From NCBI GenBank assembly GCA_003525525.1, contig DQED01000348.1, positions 1 to 10,269 on the forward strand: a DNA stretch of 10,269 nt, written 5' to 3'. Positions 1 to 6,790 of the stretch are shown one piece after another (positions within the stretch are counted from its first letter, which is position 1; each line of letters starts with the position of its first letter). The stretch comes from Desulfovibrio sp. Lineage in GTDB: Bacteria > Desulfobacterota > Desulfovibrionia > Desulfovibrionales > Desulfovibrionaceae. The notes beneath the pieces were generated by a model. It saw nothing but the letters and a program-made list of their open reading frames with translations, did no database searches and had not been told where the DNA came from. Made by a program: the position numbers and the translations under genes.

Positions 1-7
1 GCCCCCT

Positions 8-36
8 CCTTCCCCAAAAACTTCCAATGGGGGAGG
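8..36. repeat. Weak inverted repeat at the left edge
   Basis: Bases 8-15 (CCTTCCCC) can pair with 29-36 (GGGGGAGG) through eight pairs, one of them G-U, around a 13-nt loop rich in A. It could be the 3' hairpin of a gene beyond the left edge or chance in a C/G-run sequence. There is no T tract. I see no coding sequence in 1-62. Confidence 0.2.
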
Positions 37-62
37 GCAAGCGAGCATCGTCGCATAACAAT

Positions 63-91
63 AAAAATGGCCCCGCTTCGGGGCCATTTTT
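63..91. terminator. Rho-independent terminator, usable in both directions
   Basis: A 12-bp perfect stem (AAAAATGGCCCC at 63-74 with GGGGCCATTTTT at 80-91) closes a 5-nt loop. Read on the minus strand the stem ends in TTTTT followed by ATTGTTATG, a good U-rich tail. Read on the plus strand it also ends in five T. It is the last of three stacked hairpins downstream of the carbamoyltransferase gene and is the most convincing end point for that operon. It could equally stop plus-strand transcription entering from the left. Confidence 0.85.
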
Positions 92-98
92 GGCGAGT

Positions 99-167
99 TG
101 GCGGCTGGAATCGGGCTTGGCCTTGGGGCGGCTTCCGCCCCAAGGCCAAGCCCGATTCCAGCCGCCA
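99..167. repeat. 33-bp perfect inverted repeat with 3-nt loop
   Basis: The arm at 99-131 is exactly complementary to the arm at 135-167, with only CTT (132-134) between them. There is not one mismatch in 33 bp, far longer than a normal terminator stem, and there is no T tract beside it. It lies between the carbamoyltransferase stop and the terminator at 63-91, so it would form in the 3' end of that transcript as a long double-stranded RNA (an RNase III-type substrate) or in DNA as a cruciform. It may be a copy of an interspersed repeat or the relic of a mobile element, but no transposase or target duplication is visible. Confidence 0.9.
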
Positions 168-222
168 TATTCTTCCGCCCGCCCGCCGACGCATCACCGC
201 CCGGCCGACCGCGCCCAGCCAA

Positions 223-271
223 GGGGTCCGGGGGGCTTAGCCCCCCGGCCGCCGGAGGCGTCTTTTCTCTT
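223..271 (-). repeat. Post-stop hairpin element, copy 1
   Basis: An 8-bp stem (CCGGGGGG at 228-235, CCCCCCGG at 241-248) closes a 5-nt loop. On its stop-codon side the stem continues into GGCCGCCGGAGGC (247-259) and a pyrimidine run ending CTCTT at 271, just 10 nt from the carbamoyltransferase stop codon. The same flank occurs beside another hairpin just downstream of the hydrolase stop (7421-7474). The stem sequences differ while both fold perfectly. It probably acts as a 3'-end stabiliser or weak terminator and is probably an interspersed repeat family. No T tract follows on the minus strand. Confidence 0.65.
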
Positions 272-281
272 GGTCCTCGCC

Positions 282-2147
282 TTAATCCAGCTCGTATTCC
301 CCGCGCCAGTCGCCGGATTCGGCGTATTCGGGCTGGTCGTCCTTGCCAAACAGGCAGTCGCCGACCACGAGGTAGTCCATTTCGGTGCGCATGAAGCAAC
401 GGTAGGCGTCCTCGGGGGTACAGACGATGGGTTCGCCGCGCACGTTGAAGCTGGTGTTGACCACCACCGGGCAGCCGTGGCGGTCGCGGAAGGTTTCGAT
501 GAGGCGGTGGTAACGGGGGTTGGTGTCCTGGTGCACGGTCTGGATGCGGGCCGAGAAGTCCACGTGGGTGATGGCCGGCAGGGTCGAGCGGTTGACGTAG
601 AGCCGGTCGAACATGGGTTTTTGCCAGTAGCCGTCCGGCAGGGGATGGCGCAGGGCCTCGGCCACCGGGGCCACCAGCAGCATGTAGGGCGAGGGGCGGT
701 CCTGGATGAAGCATTCGGACACGGCCTCGGCCAGCACCGACGGGGCGAAGGGCCGGAAGCCCTCGCGGTATTTGATCTTGAGGTTGAGCTTTTTCTGCAT
801 CTCGGGATTGCGCGGATCGCCCAGGATGGAGCGGCCGCCAAGGGCCCGGGGGCCGTATTCCATGCGGCCCTGGAACCAGCCCACGACCTTGCCGTCGGCC
901 AGCAGGTCGGCCACCCGGACGCACAGGGCGTCGAAGTCCTCGTAGAGCGTGTGGGGCGCTTCGCGGCGGGCGGCCAGGCGCAGGGCGTCGGCCCGGGTGA
1001 ACTGCGGTCCGAGGTAGGAGCCTTCCATGCGGTCGCGGCAGCCGGCCGGCAGGGGGGCGCGCTCGTGGCCGCCCTGGATGTGCCAGGCGGCCAGGGCCGC
1101 GCCAAGCGCCCCGCCGGCGTCGCCGGCGGCCGGCTGAATCCAGACGTCGTCGAAGATGCCCTCGCGCAGCAGCTTGCCGTTGGCCACGCAGTTGAGCGCC
1201 ACGCCGCCGGCCATGACGAGGTATTTCTCGCCGCTTAATTCCCGCGCCGTGCGCGCCAGACGCATGACGACATCTTCGGTCACCTGCTGGATGGCCAGCG
1301 CCATGTCCATGTGCTCCTGGGCGAGCTCGGATTCGGCGGCGCGTTTGGGCAGGCCGAAAAGCGCCTCGAACTTCGCGTCGCGGCACATGGTCAGGCCCGT
1401 GGCGTAGTCGAAGTAGGCCATGTTGAGGAGCAGCGAGCCGTCCGGGCGCAGGTCTACCAGTTCGTCGAGGATCTTGGCCTTGTAGGTCTCCACGCGCTCG
1501 GAGCCGTCGATGCCGTAGGGAGCCAGACCCATGAGCTTGTATTCGCCGGAATTGACCTTGAAGCCGCAGTAGTAGGTGAAGGCGGAGTAGAGCAGGCCCA
1601 GCGAGTGGGGGAAGTCCAGTTCGCGCAGGAAGGTGATGTCCTTGCCGCGCCCCACGCCGATGGTCGTGGTGGACCACTCGCCCACGCCGTCGATGGTCAG
1701 GATGGCGGCGGCGTCGAAGGGCGAGGGATAGAAGGCCGAGGCGGCGTGGGAGAGGTGGTGCTCGGGAAAAAGGATGCGCGGCTTGCCCTGGCCGAGCTTG
1801 ACCAGTTCCTCGCGCAGCATCTTTTTCATGAAGAGCTTTTCCTTGATCCATACCGGCATGGCGGACAGGAAACTGACCACGCCGCGCGGCGCGAAGCCGT
1901 GGTAGGTCTCCATGAGCCGCTCGAACTTGAGGTAGGGCTTGTCGTAAAAGGCGACGGACGCCAGCTCCGACAGGCCGATGCCGGCCTCCTCCAGCACGTA
2001 GCGGGCCGCGTGCTCGGGAAACGACGCGTCATGCTTCTTGCGGGTGAAGCGTTCCTCGTGGGCGGCGGCCACGATCTCGCCGTCGCGCAAAAGCGCGGCC
2101 GCGCTGTCGTGGTAGTAGGCGGATATCCCCAGGATGTATTCGGCCAT
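282..2147 (-). CDS. NodU/CmcH/SxtI-type carbamoyltransferase
   Basis: The 621-residue product belongs to the family that transfers the carbamoyl group of carbamoyl phosphate, via a carbamoyl-adenylate, to a hydroxyl group of a sugar or secondary metabolite. The N-terminal Kae1-like domain begins GISAYYHDSAAAL (7-19) and has EERFTRK (31-37), the metal-site motif EHHLSHA (129-135; H130 and H134) and DGVGEW (153-158). The C-terminal YrdC-like half has the family hallmark EYGPRALGGRSILGDPR (430-446) and NTSFNVRGEPIV (564-575). Length is normal for the family and no key motif is missing. The ATG start matches the family N terminus, though its ribosome site (CCGGA) is weak. It lies 12 nt after the DUF5989-like gene, so translational coupling is likely. 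Two small membrane proteins upstream suggest the reaction is tied to the membrane. The acceptor is unknown, since no glycan gene is in view. Confidence 0.93.
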   Translation of the reverse strand: MAEYILGISAYYHDSAAALLRDGEIVAAAHEERFTRKKHDASFPEHAARYVLEEAGIGLSELASVAFYDKPYLKFERLMETYHGFAPRGVVSFLSAMPVWIKEKLFMKKMLREELVKLGQGKPRILFPEHHLSHAASAFYPSPFDAAAILTIDGVGEWSTTTIGVGRGKDITFLRELDFPHSLGLLYSAFTYYCGFKVNSGEYKLMGLAPYGIDGSERVETYKAKILDELVDLRPDGSLLLNMAYFDYATGLTMCRDAKFEALFGLPKRAAESELAQEHMDMALAIQQVTEDVVMRLARTARELSGEKYLVMAGGVALNCVANGKLLREGIFDDVWIQPAAGDAGGALGAALAAWHIQGGHERAPLPAGCRDRMEGSYLGPQFTRADALRLAARREAPHTLYEDFDALCVRVADLLADGKVVGWFQGRMEYGPRALGGRSILGDPRNPEMQKKLNLKIKYREGFRPFAPSVLAEAVSECFIQDRPSPYMLLVAPVAEALRHPLPDGYWQKPMFDRLYVNRSTLPAITHVDFSARIQTVHQDTNPRYHRLIETFRDRHGCPVVVNTSFNVRGEPIVCTPEDAYRCFMRTEMDYLVVGDCLFGKDDQPEYAESGDWRGEYELD

Positions 2148-2159
2148 GGGCGCGTCCGG

Positions 2160-2309
2160 CTAGAAAAGCGTATAGATGAAGGGCGCGACGGCCGTGCCGC
2201 TGGTCAGGACCACCAGGACGCCGAAGAGCAACAGCACGAGGATGATGGGCAACAGCCAGAATTTTTTCCTGACCCGCAGAAAGCCCCAAAGTTCGCGTAA
2301 AAATTCCAT
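2160..2309 (-). CDS. DUF5989/SxtK-like small membrane protein (49 aa)
   Basis: The protein starts MEFLRELWGFLRVRKKFWLL and has one hydrophobic segment at about 18-37, then a short polar stretch and a hydrophobic C-terminal tail (VAPFIYTLF). This is the pattern of the DUF5989 family, small proteins often encoded next to carbamoyltransferases; SxtK of saxitoxin clusters is the comparable protein. Function is unknown; a membrane anchor or partner for the carbamoyltransferase is a guess. The ATG at 2309 is chosen because ACGGAGGAAC precedes it at correct spacing. The frame stays open to an ATG at 2480, but that extension is Arg/Pro-rich, lacks a ribosome site and does not look coded. The stop is 12 nt before the carbamoyltransferase start. 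Confidence 0.85.
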   Translation of the reverse strand: MEFLRELWGFLRVRKKFWLLPIILVLLLFGVLVVLTSGTAVAPFIYTLF

Positions 2310-2419
2310 GGTTCCTCCGTAAGGAAAAGCGGCCGGCCGCAGACGCGGCGGCGGATCGGCGATGTCGGGGACGGCGTTGCCGCCGCCTTTTCGGGCGCGA
2401 TGCGCCCTGCGCCCTTGAA

Positions 2420-2465
2420 GCGGGCGCACGATACTCCAAGACGCCCGCAAGGCCAATGGCGGGCG
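2420..2465 (-). repeat. Three alternating arms able to form two exclusive hairpins
   Basis: GCGGGCG at 2420-2426 and again at 2459-2465 flank CGCCCGC at 2442-2448. The middle arm can pair with either neighbour (7 bp each), so the two hairpins exclude each other. They lie in the 181-nt gap between the SxtJ-like and DUF5989-like genes, with a 12-bp palindrome GCGGCCGGCCGC further along at 2329-2340. There is no T tract, so a terminator is not supported. RNA processing or differential expression within the operon is possible, as is chance in GC-rich DNA. Confidence 0.4.
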
Positions 2466-2490
2466 CCCGGCATGTTCCATTTTACGCGGC

Positions 2491-2907
2491 TCAGAACGGT
2501 TGTTCGATGTCCGCGGCCACGAATTGGTGGTCCCGCACGCGGAACACGGAGTCCTCGCCCTTCTTGAACTGGCGCACGCGCATGGGGTCCTTGCCGATAA
2601 GCGTTCGCAAAACGCCCATGGGCGAAAGCACCAGATAGAAGATGAGCGACAGCATGACTTTGGACATGACCGTGCCGAGGACTTGGGACAGGCCGAACCA
2701 CAGCTTGGCCGCCGGCTTGAACAGCGCCGGCGCGATCATGTCCAGGAGCAGCAGCGCGGTGGCGATGGTCGCGTAGCGGATCTCCCGGGTGGCGAAAAAG
2801 ACGATGAGCGCGATCAGGACGAGCGCCATGCCCGTGTCCTTGGCCTGCTCCTTGGTCGCGGAGAGCCAGAAGGATTTCTTGGCGCGCTTGTGTTCCAGTG
2901 AGGACAT
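2491..2907 (-). CDS. SxtJ-like membrane protein
   Basis: A 138-residue protein with hydrophobic segments at about 25-40, 45-63 and 76-100, the last ending in LSPMG. The C-terminal tail is polar and ends FRVRDHQFVAADIEQPF (122-138). This arrangement resembles SxtJ, a protein of unknown function that accompanies O-carbamoyltransferases in saxitoxin and other clusters. The role here is inferred only from that partnership: a membrane subunit or dock for the carbamoyltransferase, possibly to modify a lipid-linked or surface glycan. The ATG at 2907 has GGAG about 10 nt upstream, a rather distant ribosome site, but the N terminus (MSSLEHKRAKKSFWL) looks natural. It is the first gene of its operon, with the DUF5989-like gene 181 nt downstream. 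Confidence 0.8.
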   Translation of the reverse strand: MSSLEHKRAKKSFWLSATKEQAKDTGMALVLIALIVFFATREIRYATIATALLLLDMIAPALFKPAAKLWFGLSQVLGTVMSKVMLSLIFYLVLSPMGVLRTLIGKDPMRVRQFKKGEDSVFRVRDHQFVAADIEQPF

Positions 2908-2959
2908 GCGGTGCGAGCTCCGGATCGGAAGTTGGGATGGGTCGCGCGGGATTTTGCGA

Positions 2960-2995
2960 CAGGCTTCACTAGCCTGCCCCGACGGCGGGCGTCAA
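2960..2995 (-). promoter_or_regulatory. Possible promoter and 6-bp inverted repeat before the SxtJ-like gene
   Basis: On the minus strand TTGACG (2990-2995) stands 18 nt before TAGTGA (2966-2971), a fair -35 with a poor -10. An inverted repeat CAGGCT-n5-AGCCTG (2960-2976) covers the -10. It could be an operator or the 3' hairpin of arfB. The 101-bp gap suggests a transcription break here, but read-through from arfB cannot be excluded. Confidence 0.3.
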
Positions 2996-3008
2996 GGCCG
3001 CCAGGGGC

Positions 3009-3446
3009 CTACTCCCCGTCGTCGGGGCGGGCGGCGCGCTGGCGCTTGACCGCGCCGCGCTGGCGTTTGCCTTCCAGGCGGCGCAATTTCGAGGCCAGGG
3101 TGGCCCGGGTCTTGCGACGGGGCGTGCGCGGCGTCAGGGCTTCGCGCAGAAGCGCCGCGAAGCGGTCCACGGCGAGTTCCTTGTTGGCGGACTGGCTGCG
3201 CGTGGACTGGGACACCACGCGCAGCACGCCGTCCTTGCCGATGCGCCCGGCGAGCGCCGCGCGCAGGCGCGTCTTTTGCGCCTCGGTCAGGCTCGGCGAG
3301 CCGTCGAGGTCGAAAAGCAGCGTCACCTTGGTGCTCACCTTGTTGACGTGCTGCCCGCCCGGGCCGCCGGCCGTCGTGGCGGTGAAGTGCAGTTCGTCGA
3401 GGAGGACGGCAACGCCGGGGAGGATGTGAAGCGAGGGCGTGTCCAT
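3009..3446 (-). CDS. arfB: Alternative ribosome-rescue factor ArfB (YaeJ-type peptidyl-tRNA hydrolase)
   Basis: The 145-residue protein has the catalytic GGQ loop of class I release factors (TAGGPGGQHVNKV; GGQ at 30-32) and continues into the small domain with VSQSTRSQSANKE. It lacks the stop-codon recognition domain of RF1/RF2. It ends in a long Arg/Lys-rich tail (about 107-142), which in ArfB enters the empty mRNA channel of a stalled ribosome so that GGQ can hydrolyse the peptidyl-tRNA. Length is close to E. coli ArfB (140). The gene starts 12 nt after nrdG stops, with AGG before the ATG, so it is probably the last gene of the nrdD operon. The link to nucleotide metabolism is not obvious and may be simple hitch-hiking. 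Confidence 0.9.
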   Translation of the reverse strand: MDTPSLHILPGVAVLLDELHFTATTAGGPGGQHVNKVSTKVTLLFDLDGSPSLTEAQKTRLRAALAGRIGKDGVLRVVSQSTRSQSANKELAVDRFAALLREALTPRTPRRKTRATLASKLRRLEGKRQRGAVKRQRAARPDDGE

Positions 3447-3458
3447 GGCAACCTGCCG

Positions 3459-4157
3459 TCAGGAGCGGGTGGTGATGGTCAGGCGCGGCGCGGCGGCCTG
3501 GAGCCGGGAGACGAGGTCCGGCGGAAAGGCGGTGACGCCTGCGGCGGCAAGGGTCTCGTCGGCGCAGCCGTCGGGCCGGAAGGCCTGGATGACCCAGCGG
3601 TCGGCTCCGGCCGCGGCCAGTTCCCGGGCCAGGGCCACGAGTTCGTCCGTATCGAGCAGGCCGGGATGCCAGGTGGTGCGCGCCTCGAAGGGGATGGCGC
3701 TGCCAAGCAGCAGGGCGAGGCTCGAAAAAGCCGCCTCGCCGCCGCCCGCGCGCCCGGTGATGCGGTCGTAGGCCGCGCGCGGGGCCTTCACGTCGAGCCC
3801 CACCCAGTCGCACAAGGGCAGCACGTCGGCCAGGGCGTCGGGGAACATGCCCGTGGTGTGCAGCCCCGTCCTGAAGCCGAGCTCGCGCACGGCCACGAGC
3901 GTCGCGGCGAGACCTTCCTGGAGCGTGGGTTCGCCGCCGGAAAAGACCACGGCATCGAGCAGGCCGCGGCGGCTTTCCAGCCAGGACAGCACCGAAGCCG
4001 CGTCGCGCGCGCCTTCCCCGCCGATCTTGCGCAGCGCTTCGTTGTGGCAGTAGGGACAACCCCAAGGACAGCCCTGGCAGTAGATGACCGCTGCCAGGGC
4101 GTCCGGGAAATCGAGGCTCGAAAGCGGCGTCACGCCGCCGATGGTCAGTCCGTCCAT
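3459..4157 (-). CDS. nrdG: Anaerobic ribonucleotide reductase activating protein, radical SAM
   Basis: A 232-residue radical SAM enzyme that cleaves S-adenosylmethionine to place the glycyl radical on NrdD. The iron-sulfur motif CxxxCxxC is CPWGCPYC (C30, C34, C37), followed by HN, and the SAM-contact motif SGGEPT is at 73-78. It is longer than E. coli NrdG (154 residues) and resembles the longer NrdG2-type activases (TIGR02495). That family assignment is from memory; the NrdD neighbour supports the substrate. The ATG at 4157 has AAAGG about 10 nt upstream across a run of C. A 96-nt gap separates it from the DUF6506-like gene, and arfB follows 12 nt after its stop. Confidence 0.92.
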   Translation of the reverse strand: MDGLTIGGVTPLSSLDFPDALAAVIYCQGCPWGCPYCHNEALRKIGGEGARDAASVLSWLESRRGLLDAVVFSGGEPTLQEGLAATLVAVRELGFRTGLHTTGMFPDALADVLPLCDWVGLDVKAPRAAYDRITGRAGGGEAAFSSLALLLGSAIPFEARTTWHPGLLDTDELVALARELAAAGADRWVIQAFRPDGCADETLAAAGVTAFPPDLVSRLQAAAPRLTITTRS

Positions 4158-4208
4158 AGGGGGGGACCTTTGCGGCCCTTGGGGGAACTCATGCCCCCCT
4201 TTGGCCCG

Positions 4209-4230
4209 CCCTTGGCGTCGACGTCAAGGG
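4209..4230. repeat. 22-bp near-perfect palindrome in the gap before nrdG
   Basis: CCCTTG and CAAGGG frame an inner palindrome CGTCGACG, with one mismatch between. The adjacent bases 4182-4200 can also fold (GGGGG with CCCCC). The gap 4158-4253 thus carries two small hairpins between the DUF6506-like gene and nrdG. They may tune nrdG expression relative to nrdD. No terminator tract is present. Confidence 0.35.
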
Positions 4231-4253
4231 GCGCACCCGGCCGCGCGGCTCCG

Positions 4254-4562
4254 CTAGGCGAACAGCGTGTCGCCGCTTGTGCCGCCAAGGCCCGGGTGGA
4301 CGTCGAAGCGCACCACGCCCACGGGCACCGAAACCGCCGCCGCGACCATGGCCGCGCCGGCGTGGCCGAAGCCGCCGCACAGTTCGATGGCGGCGATGCC
4401 TTCGTTGGCCACCACATCCCTGGCCACGGCTACCGCTTGTTCGTAGTCGCCGACGCCCACGGCCAGCAGATGGACCTTGGGCGTCTTCACCCAGACCCGC
4501 TCCAGGCCGGGGCCGGCTTCCGGGGCGACGAAAATGAAAGCCGCCTTGAGCACCTGTTCCAT
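4254..4562 (-). CDS. DUF6506-like small protein in the nrd operon
   Basis: A 102-residue soluble protein without signal peptide or membrane segment. The pattern is KAAFIFVAPEA near the N terminus, AIELCGGFGHAG (58-69) and VPVGVVRFDVHPGLGGTSGD (79-98); I recognise this as the DUF6506 type, function unknown. C62, H67, D88 and H89 are candidate functional residues. The start at 4562 is well supported: TAAGGAGG lies at ideal spacing, and its TAA is the stop codon of nrdD, so the two genes are coupled. The frame remains open upstream, but that would run into nrdD out of frame and is Arg-rich. Its position between nrdD and nrdG suggests a role with the reductase, its activation or nucleotide sensing; this is inference. 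Confidence 0.82.
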   Translation of the reverse strand: MEQVLKAAFIFVAPEAGPGLERVWVKTPKVHLLAVGVGDYEQAVAVARDVVANEGIAAIELCGGFGHAGAAMVAAAVSVPVGVVRFDVHPGLGGTSGDTLFA

Positions 4563-4573
4563 GGCGTTCCTCC

Positions 4574-6790
4574 TTACACGGCGTCGGCGCTTGCGCCGGC
4601 CGCGAGGCCGTTCGGTTCGTTGAAGCAGACCCGCTCTTCGTATTCGCCCTGCTTGCCCGTGTTGAACGCCGATTTGGGCCGGTAGTAGCCCATGACGCGC
4701 GTCCAGATCTCGCAGGGCTGCTCGCGGCCTTCGGCGGCGCAGTGCGGGCAGGTCTGCTGTTCGCCGACAAGATAGCCGTGGACGTCGCAGATGGAGAACG
4801 TCGGCGTCACGGTCACGTAGGGCAGGGCGAAGCGGGAAAGGGAACGGCGCACGAGATTCTTGCATGCCTCGGCGCTGGTGATGCGCTCGCCCATGTAGAG
4901 GTGGAGCACCGTGCCGCCGGTGTATTTGCGCTGGAGCTCCTCTTGGCGCATGAGCGCCTCGAAGGGGTCGTCGGTGAAGCCGACGGGCAGCTGGGACGAG
5001 TTGGTGTAATACGGTTTGTCATCCGTTCCGGCCTGCAGGATGTTGGGGAACCGTTTACGGTCCTCACGGGCGAAGCGGTAGGTCGTGCCTTCGGCCGGGG
5101 TGGCTTCCAGGTTGTAGAGGTGCCCGGTCTGCTCCTGGAACTCGGTCATGCGCTCGCGCACGTGGTCGAGGAGCTTCACAGCCAGGGCGTGGCCTTCGGA
5201 CGTGGTGATGTCGTGCGCGCCGGACGTGAAGTTGCGCACCATTTCGTTGATGCCGTTGACGCCGATCGTCGAGAAGTGGTTGCGCAAGGTGCCGAGGTAG
5301 CGCTTGGTGTAGGGGAAGAGCCCGGCGTCCATGCGGCGGGTGATCTCCTTGCGCTTGATCTCGAGGCTCGTGCGCGCGATGCCGAGCAGGGCGTCGAGGC
5401 GGGAGACCAGGCCGTCCCAGTCGCCGCGGTGGAGGTAGCCCAGGCGCGCGCAGTTGATGGTGACCACGCCCACGGACCCGGTCTGCTCGGCGCTGCCGAA
5501 AAGCCCGTTGCCGCGCTTGAGCAGCTCGCGCAGGTCGAGCTGGAGCCGGCAGCACATGGAGCGCACCATGCCGGGCTCGAGGTCGGAATTGACGAAATTC
5601 TGGAAGTACGGAAGCCCGTACTTGGCCGTCATCTCGAACAGGATCTCCACGTTGGGCGATTCCCAGGGGAAATCCTTGGTGATGTTGTAGGTGGGGATGG
5701 GGAAGGTAAAAACGCGTCCCTTGGCGTCGCCGGCGGTCATGACCTCGATGTAGGCACGGTTGATCATGTCCATCTCGGCCTGCAGGTCGCCGTAGGTGAA
5801 CGGCATTTCCTCGCCGCCGATGAGGGGATGCTGGGAAGCGAGGTCCTCGGGGCAGTTCCAGTCGAAGGTCAGGTTGGTAAAGGGCGTCTGCGTGCCCCAG
5901 CGCGAGGGGACATTCAGGTTGTAAATCAGTTCCTGTATGGATTGGCGCACCTCTTCGTAGGACAGGTTGTCCTTGCGCAGGAAGGGGGCCATGTAGGTGT
6001 CGAAGCTCGAAAACGCCTGCGCGCCGGCCCATTCGTTTTGCAGGGTGCCCAGGAAATTGACGATCTGCCCTACGGCGCTCGAGAGATGCTTGGGCGGTCT
6101 GGCCTCGACCTTGCCGGGCACGCCGTTGAGGCCTTCCTGCAACAGCATCTTGAGCGACCAGCCGGCGCAGTAGCCGGAGAGCATGTCGAGGTCGTGGATG
6201 TGCAGGTCGCCTTCGCGGTGGGCCGCGCCGACTTCCGGCGGGTAGACGTGGGAGAGCCAGTAGTTGGCCGTGACCTTGCCCGAGACGTTGAGGATGAGAC
6301 CGCCCAGCGAATAGCCCTGGTTGGCGTTGGCCGCGACGCGCCAATCCTGGCGGTCGAGGTATTCGTTGATGGAGGCGGCCACGTCCACCACGGTCTTCTT
6401 GTCCTGGCGCAGGCGGGCGCGCTGCTCGCGGTAGACGGAGTAGGCGCGCATGGTGCGGAAGTGGTTGGCGGAAATGAGCGCCTGTTCGACCACGTCCTGG
6501 ATGCGTTCGATGTCGGGGATCTGGCCGACGAAACGGTGGGCCAGGACCTTGACGACCTGCGCGGTCAGAAGCCTCGCCTCGTCGTCGCCGAAGTCGCCCG
6601 TGGCCGCGCCGGCGCGGCGGATGGCGGAGTGGATCTTGTCCGCGTCGAAGGTGACGATTTGTCCGTCGCGCTTGCGGATGCGCGCCGGAACGGCGGCGAC
6701 GGTCGGACGTTTTTCCTGGGGATTGTCGAAATCGGTCTCGGGACGCACGACAGCGACGGCAAGGTTGCCGTTTTCGGACGGCGAAAGCAT
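4574..6790 (-). CDS. nrdD: Class III (anaerobic) ribonucleoside triphosphate reductase
   Basis: The 738-residue enzyme reduces ribonucleoside triphosphates to deoxy forms without oxygen, using a glycyl radical made by NrdG. Residues about 34-130 form an ATP cone (KRDGQIVTFDADKI), the allosteric on/off site. The barrel follows, with HIHDLD (197-202) and conserved cysteines at C208 (GYCAG) and C413-C414. Near the C terminus C668, C681, C684 and C693 form the zinc site, and RVMGYYRP carries the radical glycine G701. Length is close to E. coli NrdD (712). ATG 6790 is chosen because AGGGAG lies about 9 nt upstream and the family N terminus fits. The frame is open upstream to 7072, but that extension lies inside the riboswitch and is not protein-like. 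Expression should fall when B12 is abundant. Confidence 0.96.
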   Translation of the reverse strand: MLSPSENGNLAVAVVRPETDFDNPQEKRPTVAAVPARIRKRDGQIVTFDADKIHSAIRRAGAATGDFGDDEARLLTAQVVKVLAHRFVGQIPDIERIQDVVEQALISANHFRTMRAYSVYREQRARLRQDKKTVVDVAASINEYLDRQDWRVAANANQGYSLGGLILNVSGKVTANYWLSHVYPPEVGAAHREGDLHIHDLDMLSGYCAGWSLKMLLQEGLNGVPGKVEARPPKHLSSAVGQIVNFLGTLQNEWAGAQAFSSFDTYMAPFLRKDNLSYEEVRQSIQELIYNLNVPSRWGTQTPFTNLTFDWNCPEDLASQHPLIGGEEMPFTYGDLQAEMDMINRAYIEVMTAGDAKGRVFTFPIPTYNITKDFPWESPNVEILFEMTAKYGLPYFQNFVNSDLEPGMVRSMCCRLQLDLRELLKRGNGLFGSAEQTGSVGVVTINCARLGYLHRGDWDGLVSRLDALLGIARTSLEIKRKEITRRMDAGLFPYTKRYLGTLRNHFSTIGVNGINEMVRNFTSGAHDITTSEGHALAVKLLDHVRERMTEFQEQTGHLYNLEATPAEGTTYRFAREDRKRFPNILQAGTDDKPYYTNSSQLPVGFTDDPFEALMRQEELQRKYTGGTVLHLYMGERITSAEACKNLVRRSLSRFALPYVTVTPTFSICDVHGYLVGEQQTCPHCAAEGREQPCEIWTRVMGYYRPKSAFNTGKQGEYEERVCFNEPNGLAAGASADAV

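Noticed and set aside
27..1238. Long plus-strand open frame opposite the carbamoyltransferase
   Set aside because: It is antisense to a gene with clear family motifs, crosses the terminator and the long hairpin, and its translation has no recognisable domain. High GC makes such open frames common.
2310..2480. N-terminal extension of the DUF5989-like protein from an ATG at 2480
   Set aside because: No ribosome site there, whereas the ATG at 2309 has GGAGG at correct spacing; the extension is not protein-like.
282..2907. Saxitoxin biosynthesis cluster
   Set aside because: Only the carbamoyltransferase and its two small partners are present; none of the core genes (SxtA, SxtG, SxtB) is seen. 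The trio is general.
4563..4865. N-terminal extension of the DUF6506-like protein into nrdD
   Set aside because: It would overlap nrdD by about 290 nt, is Arg-rich, and the internal ATG at 4562 has an ideal TAAGGAGG.
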